From positions 124,001-188,000 of the forward strand of contig CAYVAT010000002.1 in the NCBI GenBank assembly GCA_964449165.1: a stretch of 64,000 nucleotides of DNA, read 5' to 3'. The stretch comes from CAYSCW01 sp964449165 (GTDB taxonomy: Bacteria > Acidobacteriota > Aminicenantia > Aminicenantales > Aminicenantaceae). Shown one piece after another: positions 32,562 through 41,138 of the stretch; position 1 is the first letter of the stretch; every line of letters begins with the position of its first letter. The notes below the pieces were generated by a model. It saw only the letters and a program-made list of their open reading frames with translations. It searched no databases and was not told the origin of the DNA. The position numbers and the translations under genes were made by a program.

Positions 32562-34484
32562 ATGGCTAATTTAGCTAAGGTTCAGACTGAGGGGTCTGTC
32601 TACACCATAGAAAAGGGAACAAAGCTTTCGGATTTTGTCGTTCGTCTAAAACTTTCTCCTGAGCCCCTCCTGGCAAAGGTTAATGGGCAGATCGTTGAAT
32701 TAGAAACACAAGTAGTGGAGGATATAGAGATTCAATGGGTTTATTCAGATTCTAAAGAAGCCACAGAGATTTTAAGGCATAGCGCTGCCCACCTTTTAGC
32801 CCATGCTGTTGTAGAGCTATTTCCTGGGACTCAGACGGGAGTGGGGCCGGCTGTAGAAGACGGTTTTTATTATGATTTTTTACGGGATAAACCTTTCACA
32901 CTCGAGGATCTGGCCTCCATAGAGGCCAGAATGAAGGAGTTTGCCCAGGACGATATTCCTATCAAGAAAGTGATTCTCTCCAAGAAAGAAGCTCTCCGCC
33001 TCTTCCACAAATTAGGGCAGGAGCTTAAAGTGGAGCTGATTGAAGAGAAAGGCGGAGATGAAGTGACATGCTATAGGCAGGGAGACTTCATCGATTTCTG
33101 CTTGGGCCCTCATCTTCCCTCAACAAAACATATCAAGCATTTCAAGCTTCTTTCTGTATCCGGGGCTTATTGGAAAGGGGACGAGAAGAGCAAGCAGCTG
33201 CAAAGAATTTATGGAACAGCATTCTTCAAGAAAGAAGACTTGTCGAATTACTTGGCTCTGCTCGAGGAAGCCAAGAAGAGGGATCACCGCAAGATCGGGC
33301 CAGAACTAGATCTCTTCAGTTTTCATGAAGACTTGGGGGCTGGATTGATTCTCTGGCATCCCAAAGGAGCTAGAGTCCGGCGTGTCATTGAAGACTATTG
33401 GTACGAAGAACACATCAAGGATGGCTATGACTTCCTCTATACTCCTCATCTAGCCAAGCTTGATGTCTGGCGCAGGAGCGGCCATACAGAATTTTACACA
33501 GCGATGTACCCTCCTCTCCAGATAGAAGATATAGAGTATGAGTTGAAACCAATGAATTGCCCCTTCCATATCATGGTCTACAACTCGAAACAGCGAAGCT
33601 ACCGGGATCTTCCCCTGCGCTGGGCAGAGCTGGGCACAGTTTATCGCTATGAGAGGAGCGGCGTCCTTCATGGGCTCCTAAGAGTTAGAGGATTCACTCA
33701 GGATGATGCTCATATCTTTTGCAGAGAAGACCAGCTGGAGGATGAGATCAAGAGAGTCATTGCCTTGGCTTTGAGGGTTCTTAAAACATTCGGGTTTCAG
33801 GAGTATGCTGTTTACCTTTCCACCTGTCCAGAGAAGCATTGTGGGCTGGAAAAAGACTGGGAGAAAGCGACCGAGGCTCTGCAAAAATCCATGGTGGATA
33901 TGAACCTCGATTTCGAGGTAGATGAGGGAGAGGGCGTATTCTACGGGCCTAAGATCGATATCAAGATCAAGGACGCTCTTCAGAGATCTTGGCAGTGCAC
34001 AACTATCCAGGTGGATTTCAACCTGGCTGAGAGGTTTGATTTGAGCTATATTGGTCAAGATGGAATGGCTCACAGGCCTTATCTCATCCACAGGGCTCTC
34101 CTGGGATCACTGGAGAGATTCTTCGGAATTTTGATCGAACAGTATAAAGGAAATTTTCCTGTGTGGCTGGCTCCAGTCCAAGTGATGATCATACCCATTG
34201 CTGACAGGCATAATGATTATGCCGTTTCTTTGGGAAAGAAGTTCAGGGAGGAAGGAATACGCTCTGCGGAGGACTTACGGCGTGAAAAAGTGGGATACAA
34301 AATTAGGGACGCAGAAACCCAAAAAATACCTATAATCCTTGTTGTTGGCGATAAAGAAGTCAAACAAGGGACTGCATCCCTGAGGATTCATACTCTTGGG
34401 GATAAAGGGGAAGTCAACCCTTATGAAATCCTTGAAAAAATAAAAGAAATGGACAAAACTAAGACATTCAGCTTTAATTTTTAA
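32562..34484 (+). CDS. thrS: Threonyl-tRNA synthetase
   Basis: Protein of 640 aa with the usual layout: TGS domain (about 1-65), second additional/editing domain (HSAAHLLAHAVVELFPG near 75-90), class II catalytic core with zinc ligand Cys in PMNCPFH and motif 2 around RYERSGVLHGLLRVRGFTQDD, and anticodon-binding domain (about 535-640). It charges tRNA-Thr and edits Ser-tRNA. It heads thrS-infC-rpmI-rplT-pheST. The ATG has no Shine-Dalgarno; no T-box leader was recognised. Confidence 0.95.
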   Translation: MANLAKVQTEGSVYTIEKGTKLSDFVVRLKLSPEPLLAKVNGQIVELETQVVEDIEIQWVYSDSKEATEILRHSAAHLLAHAVVELFPGTQTGVGPAVEDGFYYDFLRDKPFTLEDLASIEARMKEFAQDDIPIKKVILSKKEALRLFHKLGQELKVELIEEKGGDEVTCYRQGDFIDFCLGPHLPSTKHIKHFKLLSVSGAYWKGDEKSKQLQRIYGTAFFKKEDLSNYLALLEEAKKRDHRKIGPELDLFSFHEDLGAGLILWHPKGARVRRVIEDYWYEEHIKDGYDFLYTPHLAKLDVWRRSGHTEFYTAMYPPLQIEDIEYELKPMNCPFHIMVYNSKQRSYRDLPLRWAELGTVYRYERSGVLHGLLRVRGFTQDDAHIFCREDQLEDEIKRVIALALRVLKTFGFQEYAVYLSTCPEKHCGLEKDWEKATEALQKSMVDMNLDFEVDEGEGVFYGPKIDIKIKDALQRSWQCTTIQVDFNLAERFDLSYIGQDGMAHRPYLIHRALLGSLERFFGILIEQYKGNFPVWLAPVQVMIIPIADRHNDYAVSLGKKFREEGIRSAEDLRREKVGYKIRDAETQKIPIILVVGDKEVKQGTASLRIHTLGDKGEVNPYEILEKIKEMDKTKTFSFNF

Positions 34485-34496
34485 AGGAGGTCAATC

Positions 34497-35129
34497 ATCA
34501 GAAGACGGAGTTTTTATCCTGGACGAGCGAGGTCAACGAAGCCCCATAGGATAAACGAAAGGATAAACGCAAAGCAAGTAAGGATCATCGACGAAAATAA
34601 AAAGCAACTCGGGATCTTCGTTCTTTCGGAAGCTCTGGATCTGGCCAAGGAGAGGAATTTGGACTTGGTCGAAGTGGCACCGCAGGCCGATCCTCCGGTC
34701 TGCCGCATCATGGATTATGGAAAATACCTCTATGAACTGCACAAGAAAGCCCATGAAGCCAAAAAACACCAGAAGCAGATTCAGGTCAAAGAGATAAAGT
34801 TCAGACCAAAAATCAGTATTCACGACTACAACTTCAAGATTCGCCATGTCCAACGTTTCTTGAAGGAAGGCAATAAGGTCAAGATCACAGTGATGCTTCG
34901 GGGAAGAGAGAAAGCCAAGCCTGAGTTGGCTCATCAGATATTAGACAGAGTGTTCGAAGATGTGAAGGAACTAGGTCATCAGGATGGTAATATCCGTTCA
35001 CAGCCCTGGGCTGTATCGGCTGTGCTGAGTCCCGGGAAATCAGGAGGAAGAGATGCCAAAACTAAAGACGCACAGGGGGGCAAAGAAGAGGTTCAAAGTA
35101 ACAGGACGGAAGAAGATCGTTCACAGTAA
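34497..35129 (+). CDS. infC: Translation initiation factor IF-3, AUC start and extended C-terminus
   Basis: The IF-3 sequence clearly begins upstream of the first ATG (34659): in-frame RINERINAKQVRIIDENKKQ is the standard N-domain. No ATG, GTG or TTG precedes it before the thrS stop; two ATC codons (34494, 34497) follow AAAGGAGG. ATC at 34497, 6 bp after GGAGG, is the best start and mirrors the rare AUU start used by infC elsewhere. The C-domain is normal until the end, where the usual PPKMEGR-type motif is missing; VLSP is kept and a polar tail of about 30 residues runs 77 bp into rpmI. Confidence 0.85.
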   Translation: MRRRSFYPGRARSTKPHRINERINAKQVRIIDENKKQLGIFVLSEALDLAKERNLDLVEVAPQADPPVCRIMDYGKYLYELHKKAHEAKKHQKQIQVKEIKFRPKISIHDYNFKIRHVQRFLKEGNKVKITVMLRGREKAKPELAHQILDRVFEDVKELGHQDGNIRSQPWAVSAVLSPGKSGGRDAKTKDAQGGKEEVQSNRTEEDRSQ

Positions 35130-35253
35130 GGCCTACAAAAGCCACATTCTCACCAAGAAGTCAGCGAAGAGAAAAAGGGGATTGGGCAGGAAGACAACCA
35201 TAAGTTCCTCCGATATAAAAAGGATCAAAAAGATGCTTCCTTACGATGCATGA
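35053..35253 (+). CDS. rpmI: 50S ribosomal protein L35
   Basis: A 66-aa basic protein: MPKLKTHRGAKKRFKVTG and the ILTKKSAKRKRGL segment are diagnostic for L35. A large-subunit component. It has its own AGGAGGAAGAG ribosome site inside the infC reading frame, in the classic infC-rpmI-rplT order, and overlaps infC by 77 bp in another frame. Confidence 0.95.
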   Translation: MPKLKTHRGAKKRFKVTGRKKIVHSKAYKSHILTKKSAKRKRGLGRKTTISSSDIKRIKKMLPYDA

Positions 35254-35297
35254 AGTTCACAGTACGCAAGGCAAGGATTTAAAATCAGGAGAGTCAA

Positions 35298-35654
35298 ATG
35301 GCAAGAATAAAGAGAGGAACCAAGAGACATAAAAAAAGATCAAAGATTCTCAAACAGGCGAAAGGCTACTGGGGAGCCAGAAGCCATAACTACCGCACAG
35401 CCAAAGAAGCTGTCGAGAGAGCGCATCTCTACGCCTATAGAGATAGGCGTGTGCGCAGGCGTGAGTTTCGAAGGCTGTGGATCATCCGAATCAAGGCGGC
35501 AGCAGAGAAAGGCGGACTCTCCTACAGTCGTTTTATCCATGGACTTAAGAAACTCAATATTGAACTTGACCGGAAGATTCTGGCTGAGTTAGCCATCAAT
35601 GCTCCTCAGACCTTTTCTCAAATATTGGAGAGAGTCAAACAGGCTACATCCTAA
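35298..35654 (+). CDS. rplT: 50S ribosomal protein L20
   Basis: Protein of 118 aa, usual length. N-terminal basic helix (RIKRGTKRHKKRSKILKQAKG, split over two helices) and YWGARSHNYRTAKEAVERA are typical. It binds 23S rRNA early in 50S assembly and in other bacteria represses the infC-rpmI-rplT mRNA; no such operator was identified here. A CAGGAG site precedes the ATG. Confidence 0.95.
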   Translation: MARIKRGTKRHKKRSKILKQAKGYWGARSHNYRTAKEAVERAHLYAYRDRRVRRREFRRLWIIRIKAAAEKGGLSYSRFIHGLKKLNIELDRKILAELAINAPQTFSQILERVKQATS

Positions 35655-35713
35655 GGCAGGATGATGGCCGAATTCAGTCGCCAAGTCTTTTCTGGGGTAA
35701 GAGGCGGAGGACC

Positions 35714-36748
35714 ATGATAGATCTCAAACATAAGATAGAAGAATACAGAAGGACCTTTGATCAGGATATCGTTCGAGTAAAAGACGAGAAGAGTCTTCAA
35801 GAGATCCGCAATTTATATTTGAGTCGTAAGCGAGGCTGTGTAAGCCTTCTCTTTGACCAGCTGAAAGAGCTTTCCTCTGAAGAGCGGCCTGAGGTAGGCA
35901 AGTATCTCAATGAGCTCAAAGATTACATTCAGGCGGAACTTCAGAAATTTAAACAGGGACTATCCAGACCGAAAGAGCCTTCCAAGAGAGTTGATCTCAC
36001 TCTTCCAGGAAGGAAAAAATATTGGGGCGCCCCTCATCCAATCCTTCTCTTCCAGCAGGAAATCGAGAATATCTTCTCAGGCATGGGATTTTCCATCGAA
36101 GAAGGGCCTGAGGTTGAAACGGATTATTATAATTTTGAAGCCCTGAATTTTCCCCCTCACCATCCTGCACGCGATGACTGGGATACTCTTTATATCAATG
36201 ATGATTTGCTCCTTCGTACCCATACTTCTCCTGTTCAAATACGGGTCATGGAGAAGAGAAAGCCTCCAATCCGCATTATCATTCCCGGCAAAGTTTTCCG
36301 TAAAGAAACCCCAGACCCGACGCATCTGCCCATGTTCTTTCAGGTTGAAGGATTGGTTGTTGATCATGGAATCACCTTTGCTCATCTGAAAGGCACTTTG
36401 GAGCACTTCCTGCGCAGGCTTTTTTCAGAGAAAATCAAAATTCGATTCCGCCCCAGTTTTTTCCCTTTTACGGAGCCGTCTGCTGAAGTGGATATCGAAT
36501 GTACCGTCTGCGGAGGGAAAAATAGGGAATGCCGCGTTTGCGGAGGTGGAGGATGGATAGAAATTCTGGGAGCGGGAATGGTCGATCCTCAAGTTTTCAA
36601 GAACGTCAACATCGACCCCGAAAGATACGCAGGCTTCGCTTTTGGTCTGGGCGTTGATCGGACAGCCATGTTTGCCTATCATATCACGGATATGAGATAT
36701 TTTTATGAGAATGATCTCCGGTTTATAAGACAGTTTTTACTCAAATGA
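35714..36748 (+). CDS. pheS: Phenylalanyl-tRNA synthetase alpha subunit
   Basis: Protein of 344 aa, class II. A helical N-terminal arm for tRNA binding is followed by the core with GPEVETDYYNFEALN, the RTHTSPVQIR motif 2 region, FRKETPDPTHLPMFFQVEGL, and motif 3 FGLGVDRTAM. A Cys4 cluster (CTVCGG and CRVCGG) precedes GWIEILGAGMV. It forms the alpha2beta2 enzyme with PheT, whose ATG overlaps the stop by 4 bp. Confidence 0.95.
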   Translation: MIDLKHKIEEYRRTFDQDIVRVKDEKSLQEIRNLYLSRKRGCVSLLFDQLKELSSEERPEVGKYLNELKDYIQAELQKFKQGLSRPKEPSKRVDLTLPGRKKYWGAPHPILLFQQEIENIFSGMGFSIEEGPEVETDYYNFEALNFPPHHPARDDWDTLYINDDLLLRTHTSPVQIRVMEKRKPPIRIIIPGKVFRKETPDPTHLPMFFQVEGLVVDHGITFAHLKGTLEHFLRRLFSEKIKIRFRPSFFPFTEPSAEVDIECTVCGGKNRECRVCGGGGWIEILGAGMVDPQVFKNVNIDPERYAGFAFGLGVDRTAMFAYHITDMRYFYENDLRFIRQFLLK

Positions 36749-38805
36749 AAATAAGTTTGAACTGGCTCAAGGAATATGTAGAGGTAGATATTCCCCTTGT
36801 CCAGCTGGTAGAAAAGCTGAATATGATCGGGTTGCTGGTCGAAGGCTGGGAGGGAATCGGCCAGGATATCATCCTGGATATCGAGACATATGCTAACCGC
36901 CCAGATACTCTGGGCCATCTGGGTATTGCTAGGGAGGTGGCTACTGCCCTGGAGTTACCGCTCAAGAAGAAGAACTGGCCTCTGACTGAGGGCGAAGAGC
37001 AGGCTTCCCAGGTTGTGGATATCCAGATAAATAATGCTGATCTCTGTCCTCGCTACTGTGGAGTCATCATCAGGGACCTCCAGGTTGGGCCATCGCCGGA
37101 GTGGCTGAGAAAGAGGATTGAAGCCATGGACCTTAAACCAGTAAACAATGTCGTTGATGTGACTAACTACGTGCTTTTCTCAACCTCCCACCCCATTCAT
37201 GCTTTTGATCTGGATAAAATAGAGGGGAGAAAAATCATCATCAGAAATGCAGAAAAAGGAGAAATTCTCTCGAGCCTGGAGGGTAAAAAAATCGTTCTTT
37301 CTCCTGAGATGCTGGTCATTGCTGATGAGGAAAAGCCTGTTGCTTTGGCTGGATTGATCGGAGGTGAGGAGTCCGGAGTGACTGAGGCTACTCGCCATGT
37401 TTTCATAGAAAGTGCTTATTTCGATCCTATTTCTATACGAAAAACAAGCAAAAAGACAGGAATCTCCACAGATGCTTCTTATCGTTTTGAGAGGGGAGCC
37501 GATATTTCATTTCCTCCTCAGGCTGCGCTCATGGCCGCCTCGCTTCTGACTCAAATGGGAGGAGTGGCCGCTCAGGGGATTCTGGATGTTTATCCCAAGC
37601 CAAAGAATCAAAAAACACTCGTTCTCCGCAACCACCGCATTGCAGAGCTTATTGGTTTGGAGATTGATAGGGAATTTGTCCTTCGCACATTCTCTGCTCT
37701 GGGAGTGGATATTAAAGAAGAGAACAAGGGAATCTATCGGGCCAAGATTCCATCTTTTCGAGTGGATATAGAAAGGGAAGCAGACATGGTTGAAGAGATA
37801 GCCCGTTTCTACGGATATGATAAGATTCCATCCGAGTTTCCTCCCTTGCAGAAGTTAGAACCTGTTTGTGATCCCAGGAGGAAATGGATTGGGAAAATAA
37901 GAGAGATGCTCTTTCATCAAGGATATGATGAATTTGTCAATTTCAGTTTTTGTGACCCAGAAAAAGAGCCTCTCTTTCAAACAGGAAAAAAGGCCGTCCA
38001 AATCAGAAATCCTGTCTCCTCCAAAGCTTCATTTCTTCGGACTACTCTGATGGAAGGATTGTTGGAGAGTCTTCTTTGGAACAAAAACAGAGATGCTGAT
38101 GGAGTGCAAGCCTTTGAAATCGGGAACATCTATTATTGGGAAAAGGAAAAAATTCTAGAAAAGCTCTCTCTTACCTTAATCACCCTAGGCTATATGGATC
38201 CCCCTCATTGGCAGGGAAAAAGAGAACAGGCGGACTTCTTTCATCTTAAAGGAACATGTGAATTTCTTATGAAAAACCTGAGATACGAGCCTTACAATTT
38301 CAAGGAAGAGGATCACTCTTTTTTCGAAAAAAGATATGCTCTTTCCCTCAACTATAAAGGAGAACTTATTGGCTGTTTGGGATTGCTGAAGAAGGATATC
38401 CTCCATTCTTATTCTTTAGAAGAGGAGGTTTGGGCCGCAGAGCTTGATCTTCATACACTTTTTGAGAAACAGCCCCAAAGCTTTCGCTTCTCTCCTGTGG
38501 CCAGATATCCCAGTATCACTCGTGATGTGTCTTTGATTGCCGATCGAAATATTCCTTATCAGAGGATAAAGGAAGAAGTAGAAAAGCTCGATACTCCTTA
38601 TTTGGAAAAGTTTGATCTTTATGATATTTTTTCTGGATCCTCCGTCCCAAAGGGGAAAGTCAGTTTGTCACTCCGGTTCATCTTTCGCCATCCTCAAAGG
38701 ACTTTGCTGGCTGAGGAAGTTGATAAGCATCTGGAGAAAGCCATCAAAACCCTGAAGGCAAGCTTTAAATTTCAATTGAGAGAAGGAGGGAAAATTGACA
38801 AGTGA
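36745..38805 (+). CDS. pheT: Phenylalanyl-tRNA synthetase beta subunit lacking the tRNA-binding insert
   Basis: Protein of 686 aa, about 100 shorter than the usual 790-800. The missing part is the EMAP-II-like tRNA-binding domain: the text runs from LNMIGLLVEGWEG directly to ILDIETYANRPDTLGHLGIARE. The B3/4 editing domain, B5, the class-II-like core and the C-terminal anticodon-type FDX-ACB domain (VARYPSITRDVSLIADRNI) are all present. The deletion is clean and in frame, so the subunit should fold and work. The overlap with pheS suggests coupled synthesis. Confidence 0.93.
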   Translation: MKISLNWLKEYVEVDIPLVQLVEKLNMIGLLVEGWEGIGQDIILDIETYANRPDTLGHLGIAREVATALELPLKKKNWPLTEGEEQASQVVDIQINNADLCPRYCGVIIRDLQVGPSPEWLRKRIEAMDLKPVNNVVDVTNYVLFSTSHPIHAFDLDKIEGRKIIIRNAEKGEILSSLEGKKIVLSPEMLVIADEEKPVALAGLIGGEESGVTEATRHVFIESAYFDPISIRKTSKKTGISTDASYRFERGADISFPPQAALMAASLLTQMGGVAAQGILDVYPKPKNQKTLVLRNHRIAELIGLEIDREFVLRTFSALGVDIKEENKGIYRAKIPSFRVDIEREADMVEEIARFYGYDKIPSEFPPLQKLEPVCDPRRKWIGKIREMLFHQGYDEFVNFSFCDPEKEPLFQTGKKAVQIRNPVSSKASFLRTTLMEGLLESLLWNKNRDADGVQAFEIGNIYYWEKEKILEKLSLTLITLGYMDPPHWQGKREQADFFHLKGTCEFLMKNLRYEPYNFKEEDHSFFEKRYALSLNYKGELIGCLGLLKKDILHSYSLEEEVWAAELDLHTLFEKQPQSFRFSPVARYPSITRDVSLIADRNIPYQRIKEEVEKLDTPYLEKFDLYDIFSGSSVPKGKVSLSLRFIFRHPQRTLLAEEVDKHLEKAIKTLKASFKFQLREGGKIDK

Positions 38806-39055
38806 ATTAGAAAGAATTAAAATTCTTGAAGGTAAGATTTCTCAGGTAGTAGAGTATATAAGCAAGCTTTCCGAGGAGAATAAGAAACTCAAGCAGCAGA
38901 TGAGTGAGTTGAGGTCCGATAGGAAGAAGCTGGAGGAGAAGGCCAGGCATTCTTCGAAGCTCGATGAAAGCTTAAAGAAGTTCCAAGAGGAAAGAGAAAT
39001 CATTAAAGAAAAGATAGAGGCCATCATCGGCCAGATTGATCAGTTAGGAATATGA
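38795..39055 (+). CDS. Small coiled-coil protein before zapA (ZapB-like)
   Basis: An 86-aa protein predicted as one long coiled coil: heptads run from about residue 5 (ILEGKISQVVEYISKL) to 80. It starts at TTG (38795), preceded by GAAGGAGGG and overlapping the pheT stop, and its own stop overlaps the zapA ATG (4 bp). Position and coiled coil suggest a partner of ZapA at the division ring, as ZapB is elsewhere; sequence similarity to ZapB is too weak to prove this. Confidence 0.65.
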   Translation: MTSELERIKILEGKISQVVEYISKLSEENKKLKQQMSELRSDRKKLEEKARHSSKLDESLKKFQEEREIIKEKIEAIIGQIDQLGI

Positions 39056-39378
39056 TCGATAGAGTCATCGAAATCGAAATCTACGGACAAAAATACAGGA
39101 TTAGAGTCAAAGGAGAAGAGGATGAAAAGTATATAAGCCATTTGACTTCTTATGTTGATCAAAAAATGCGAGAAGTTGCAGTCAAATCCAAATCCGTTGA
39201 TATCCTGAAGATAGCAGTCCTTGCAGCCTTGAACATTGCTGACGAATACTTCTTGTGTCAGAAAAAACTGGATCAACTCAACGAAGTCATCGGCCACATG
39301 GAGAGTGAAATCGAAAGTTTGGAGGTTCACTTTTTGAAAAATGAGAATAGATACAAGAATATTGAGGAAGCCACTTGA
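39052..39378 (+). CDS. zapA: Cell division protein ZapA
   Basis: Protein of 108 aa. The N-terminal ZapA fold is clear (RVIEIEIYGQKYRIRVKGEEDEKYI begins it, with a Y-H-spaced segment VDQKMREVA and KIAVLAALNIADEY), followed by a C-terminal coiled coil. It crosslinks FtsZ filaments. Positioned after pheST as in many Gram-negative-type genomes. Its neighbour upstream is a coiled-coil protein, its neighbour downstream rny. Confidence 0.88.
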   Translation: MIDRVIEIEIYGQKYRIRVKGEEDEKYISHLTSYVDQKMREVAVKSKSVDILKIAVLAALNIADEYFLCQKKLDQLNEVIGHMESEIESLEVHFLKNENRYKNIEEAT

Positions 39379-39575
39379 ATTAAACAAGATAATAGATGGG
39401 CTAAAGGGTACCCCAGGCATGAAAATGAAACAAAGGGAAAATCCTTATTTCCATCTGCGCACAACGGTTCCCTTATTTAAATCCCTTTCCAGTGTCCAAT
39501 CGAATACAGTGATCATCCGTTAAGATCCTCCTTGCTTTCCTCTCCTTTGACGTACAATCGAAGGAGGTGGTCAAA
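39379..39575 (+). other. Non-coding gap between zapA and rny; candidate 6S RNA position
   Basis: About 197 bp without a gene. In several bacteria the 6S RNA gene follows zapA, and the length fits, but I could fold only weak long-range arms (CAAAGG near 39431 with CCTTTG near 39544; AACGG near 39464 with CCGTT near 39517) and no clear central bubble. AAGGAGG at its right end is the rny ribosome site. This is a positional guess. Confidence 0.2.
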
Positions 39576-41138
39576 GTGAATTCATCCCTTTTGATTAGCA
39601 TTATCGCAGCCGCAATTTTAAGCGGGTTTATCGTTTTTATTCTCATCAAGAAAACCTACGGAGCACGCTCCATTTTCAAGGCTCAGCAGGAAGCTAAAAA
39701 CATCTTGGAAAAGGCTCAGCAGGAAGCTGCAGAGATAAAGAGGGAAGTTACTATAGAGGCTAAGGAAAAATATTTAAATCTCAAGTCTGATTTTGAACGG
39801 CAGACCAGAGACAGACGTAGAAAACTCAATGAGATGGAAAGGAGATTGGTCCATAAAGAAGAAAATCTGGAGCGTAGATTTCAGACCCTGGAGAAAAAGG
39901 AAAAGGATTTTTCCTCCAAAGAACGAATGCTTTATGCCAAAGAAAAAGAAATTGGAGATAATGAAAAGAAATGTGAAGAATTGAAGAAGCAGGCAGTGGA
40001 AGAGTTGGAAAGGATTTCGGATATGACCAAGGAAGAAGCCAAGAGCACGTTAGCCGCCAAGTTGGAAGATGAAGCTAAATTGGAGGCTGTGCAGACTATC
40101 CGTAAGATCGAAGAAGAGACCAGGGAGAAAAGCATGGTTCTGGCACGTCAAATCATCAGCCAGGCAATCCAGAGATCGGCTGCAGAACATGTTGTGGAGA
40201 CCACTGTTTCAGTGGTCGACCTTCCTTCTGATGACATGAAAGGACGGATCATCGGAAGGGAAGGACGAAACATTCGTGCTTTGGAGATGGCAACTGGTGT
40301 GGATATTATCGTTGATGATACTCCTGAGGCCGTGATTCTTTCCAGCTTTGATCCCATCCGGCGAGAGATGGCCCGACTGTCCATTGAAAAGCTTGTGGTG
40401 GATGGAAGAATTCATCCAGCCCGTATCGAGGAGGTCGTGGAGACGGTCAAGAAAGAATTGGAAGAGAAAATCAAGCAGGAGGGAGAGTCCATAGTGCTCG
40501 AACTCCGGCTTCAGGACATCCATCCAGAGTTGATCAAGCTACTGGGCAAGTTGAAATACCGAACAAGCTATGGACAGAATGTGCTCCAGCATTCCAAAGA
40601 AGTAGCCTATTTGGCGGCTGTAATGGCGAGAGAACTGAATGCAGATGTAAATGTGGCCATGAGAGCAGGACTTCTTCATGATATAGGCAAGGCTGTGGAT
40701 AAAGATGTTGAAGGTACCCATACGGAGCTGAGTGTAGAGAGCGCTAAAAAATATGGAGAATCTGATGCTGTTATTCAGGCGATCGCTTCCCACCATCGGG
40801 ACGTGGAGTTTCCTTCGGTGGAGGCGGTTTTGGTTCAGGCTGCTGATACCCTCTCTGCTGCTCGGCCTGGAGCCCGTCGCGAACTCCTAGAGAAATACAT
40901 AAAAAGGTTGGAAAAGCTGGAGGAGATTGCCCATTCCTATGAAGGGGTGGCCAAGGCTTATGCACTTCAAGCGGGAAGAGAGATTCGGATCATCGTCGAG
41001 AGTCAGAGGATATCCGATGATAAGGCTGCTTTAGCAGCAAAAGAGATCGCCAGGAAAATAAAGGATGAGTTGGAATATCCGGGTCAGATCAAGGTGACTG
41101 TTATTCGGGAGATGAGAGCTGTTGAATATGCCAGATAA
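39576..41138 (+). CDS. rny: Ribonuclease Y
   Basis: About 520 aa. N-terminal membrane anchor (LLISIIAAAILSGFIVFILI), a long coiled coil (about 30-200), a KH domain with GRIIGREGRNIRALE, and an HD domain with LLHDIGKAVD and SHHRDVEFPS. It starts RNA decay with endonuclease cuts at the membrane. The GTG at 39576 is preferred because AAGGAGG lies 8 bp upstream; the earlier in-frame GTG at 39567 overlaps that site. Confidence 0.95.
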   Translation: MNSSLLISIIAAAILSGFIVFILIKKTYGARSIFKAQQEAKNILEKAQQEAAEIKREVTIEAKEKYLNLKSDFERQTRDRRRKLNEMERRLVHKEENLERRFQTLEKKEKDFSSKERMLYAKEKEIGDNEKKCEELKKQAVEELERISDMTKEEAKSTLAAKLEDEAKLEAVQTIRKIEEETREKSMVLARQIISQAIQRSAAEHVVETTVSVVDLPSDDMKGRIIGREGRNIRALEMATGVDIIVDDTPEAVILSSFDPIRREMARLSIEKLVVDGRIHPARIEEVVETVKKELEEKIKQEGESIVLELRLQDIHPELIKLLGKLKYRTSYGQNVLQHSKEVAYLAAVMARELNADVNVAMRAGLLHDIGKAVDKDVEGTHTELSVESAKKYGESDAVIQAIASHHRDVEFPSVEAVLVQAADTLSAARPGARRELLEKYIKRLEKLEEIAHSYEGVAKAYALQAGREIRIIVESQRISDDKAALAAKEIARKIKDELEYPGQIKVTVIREMRAVEYAR

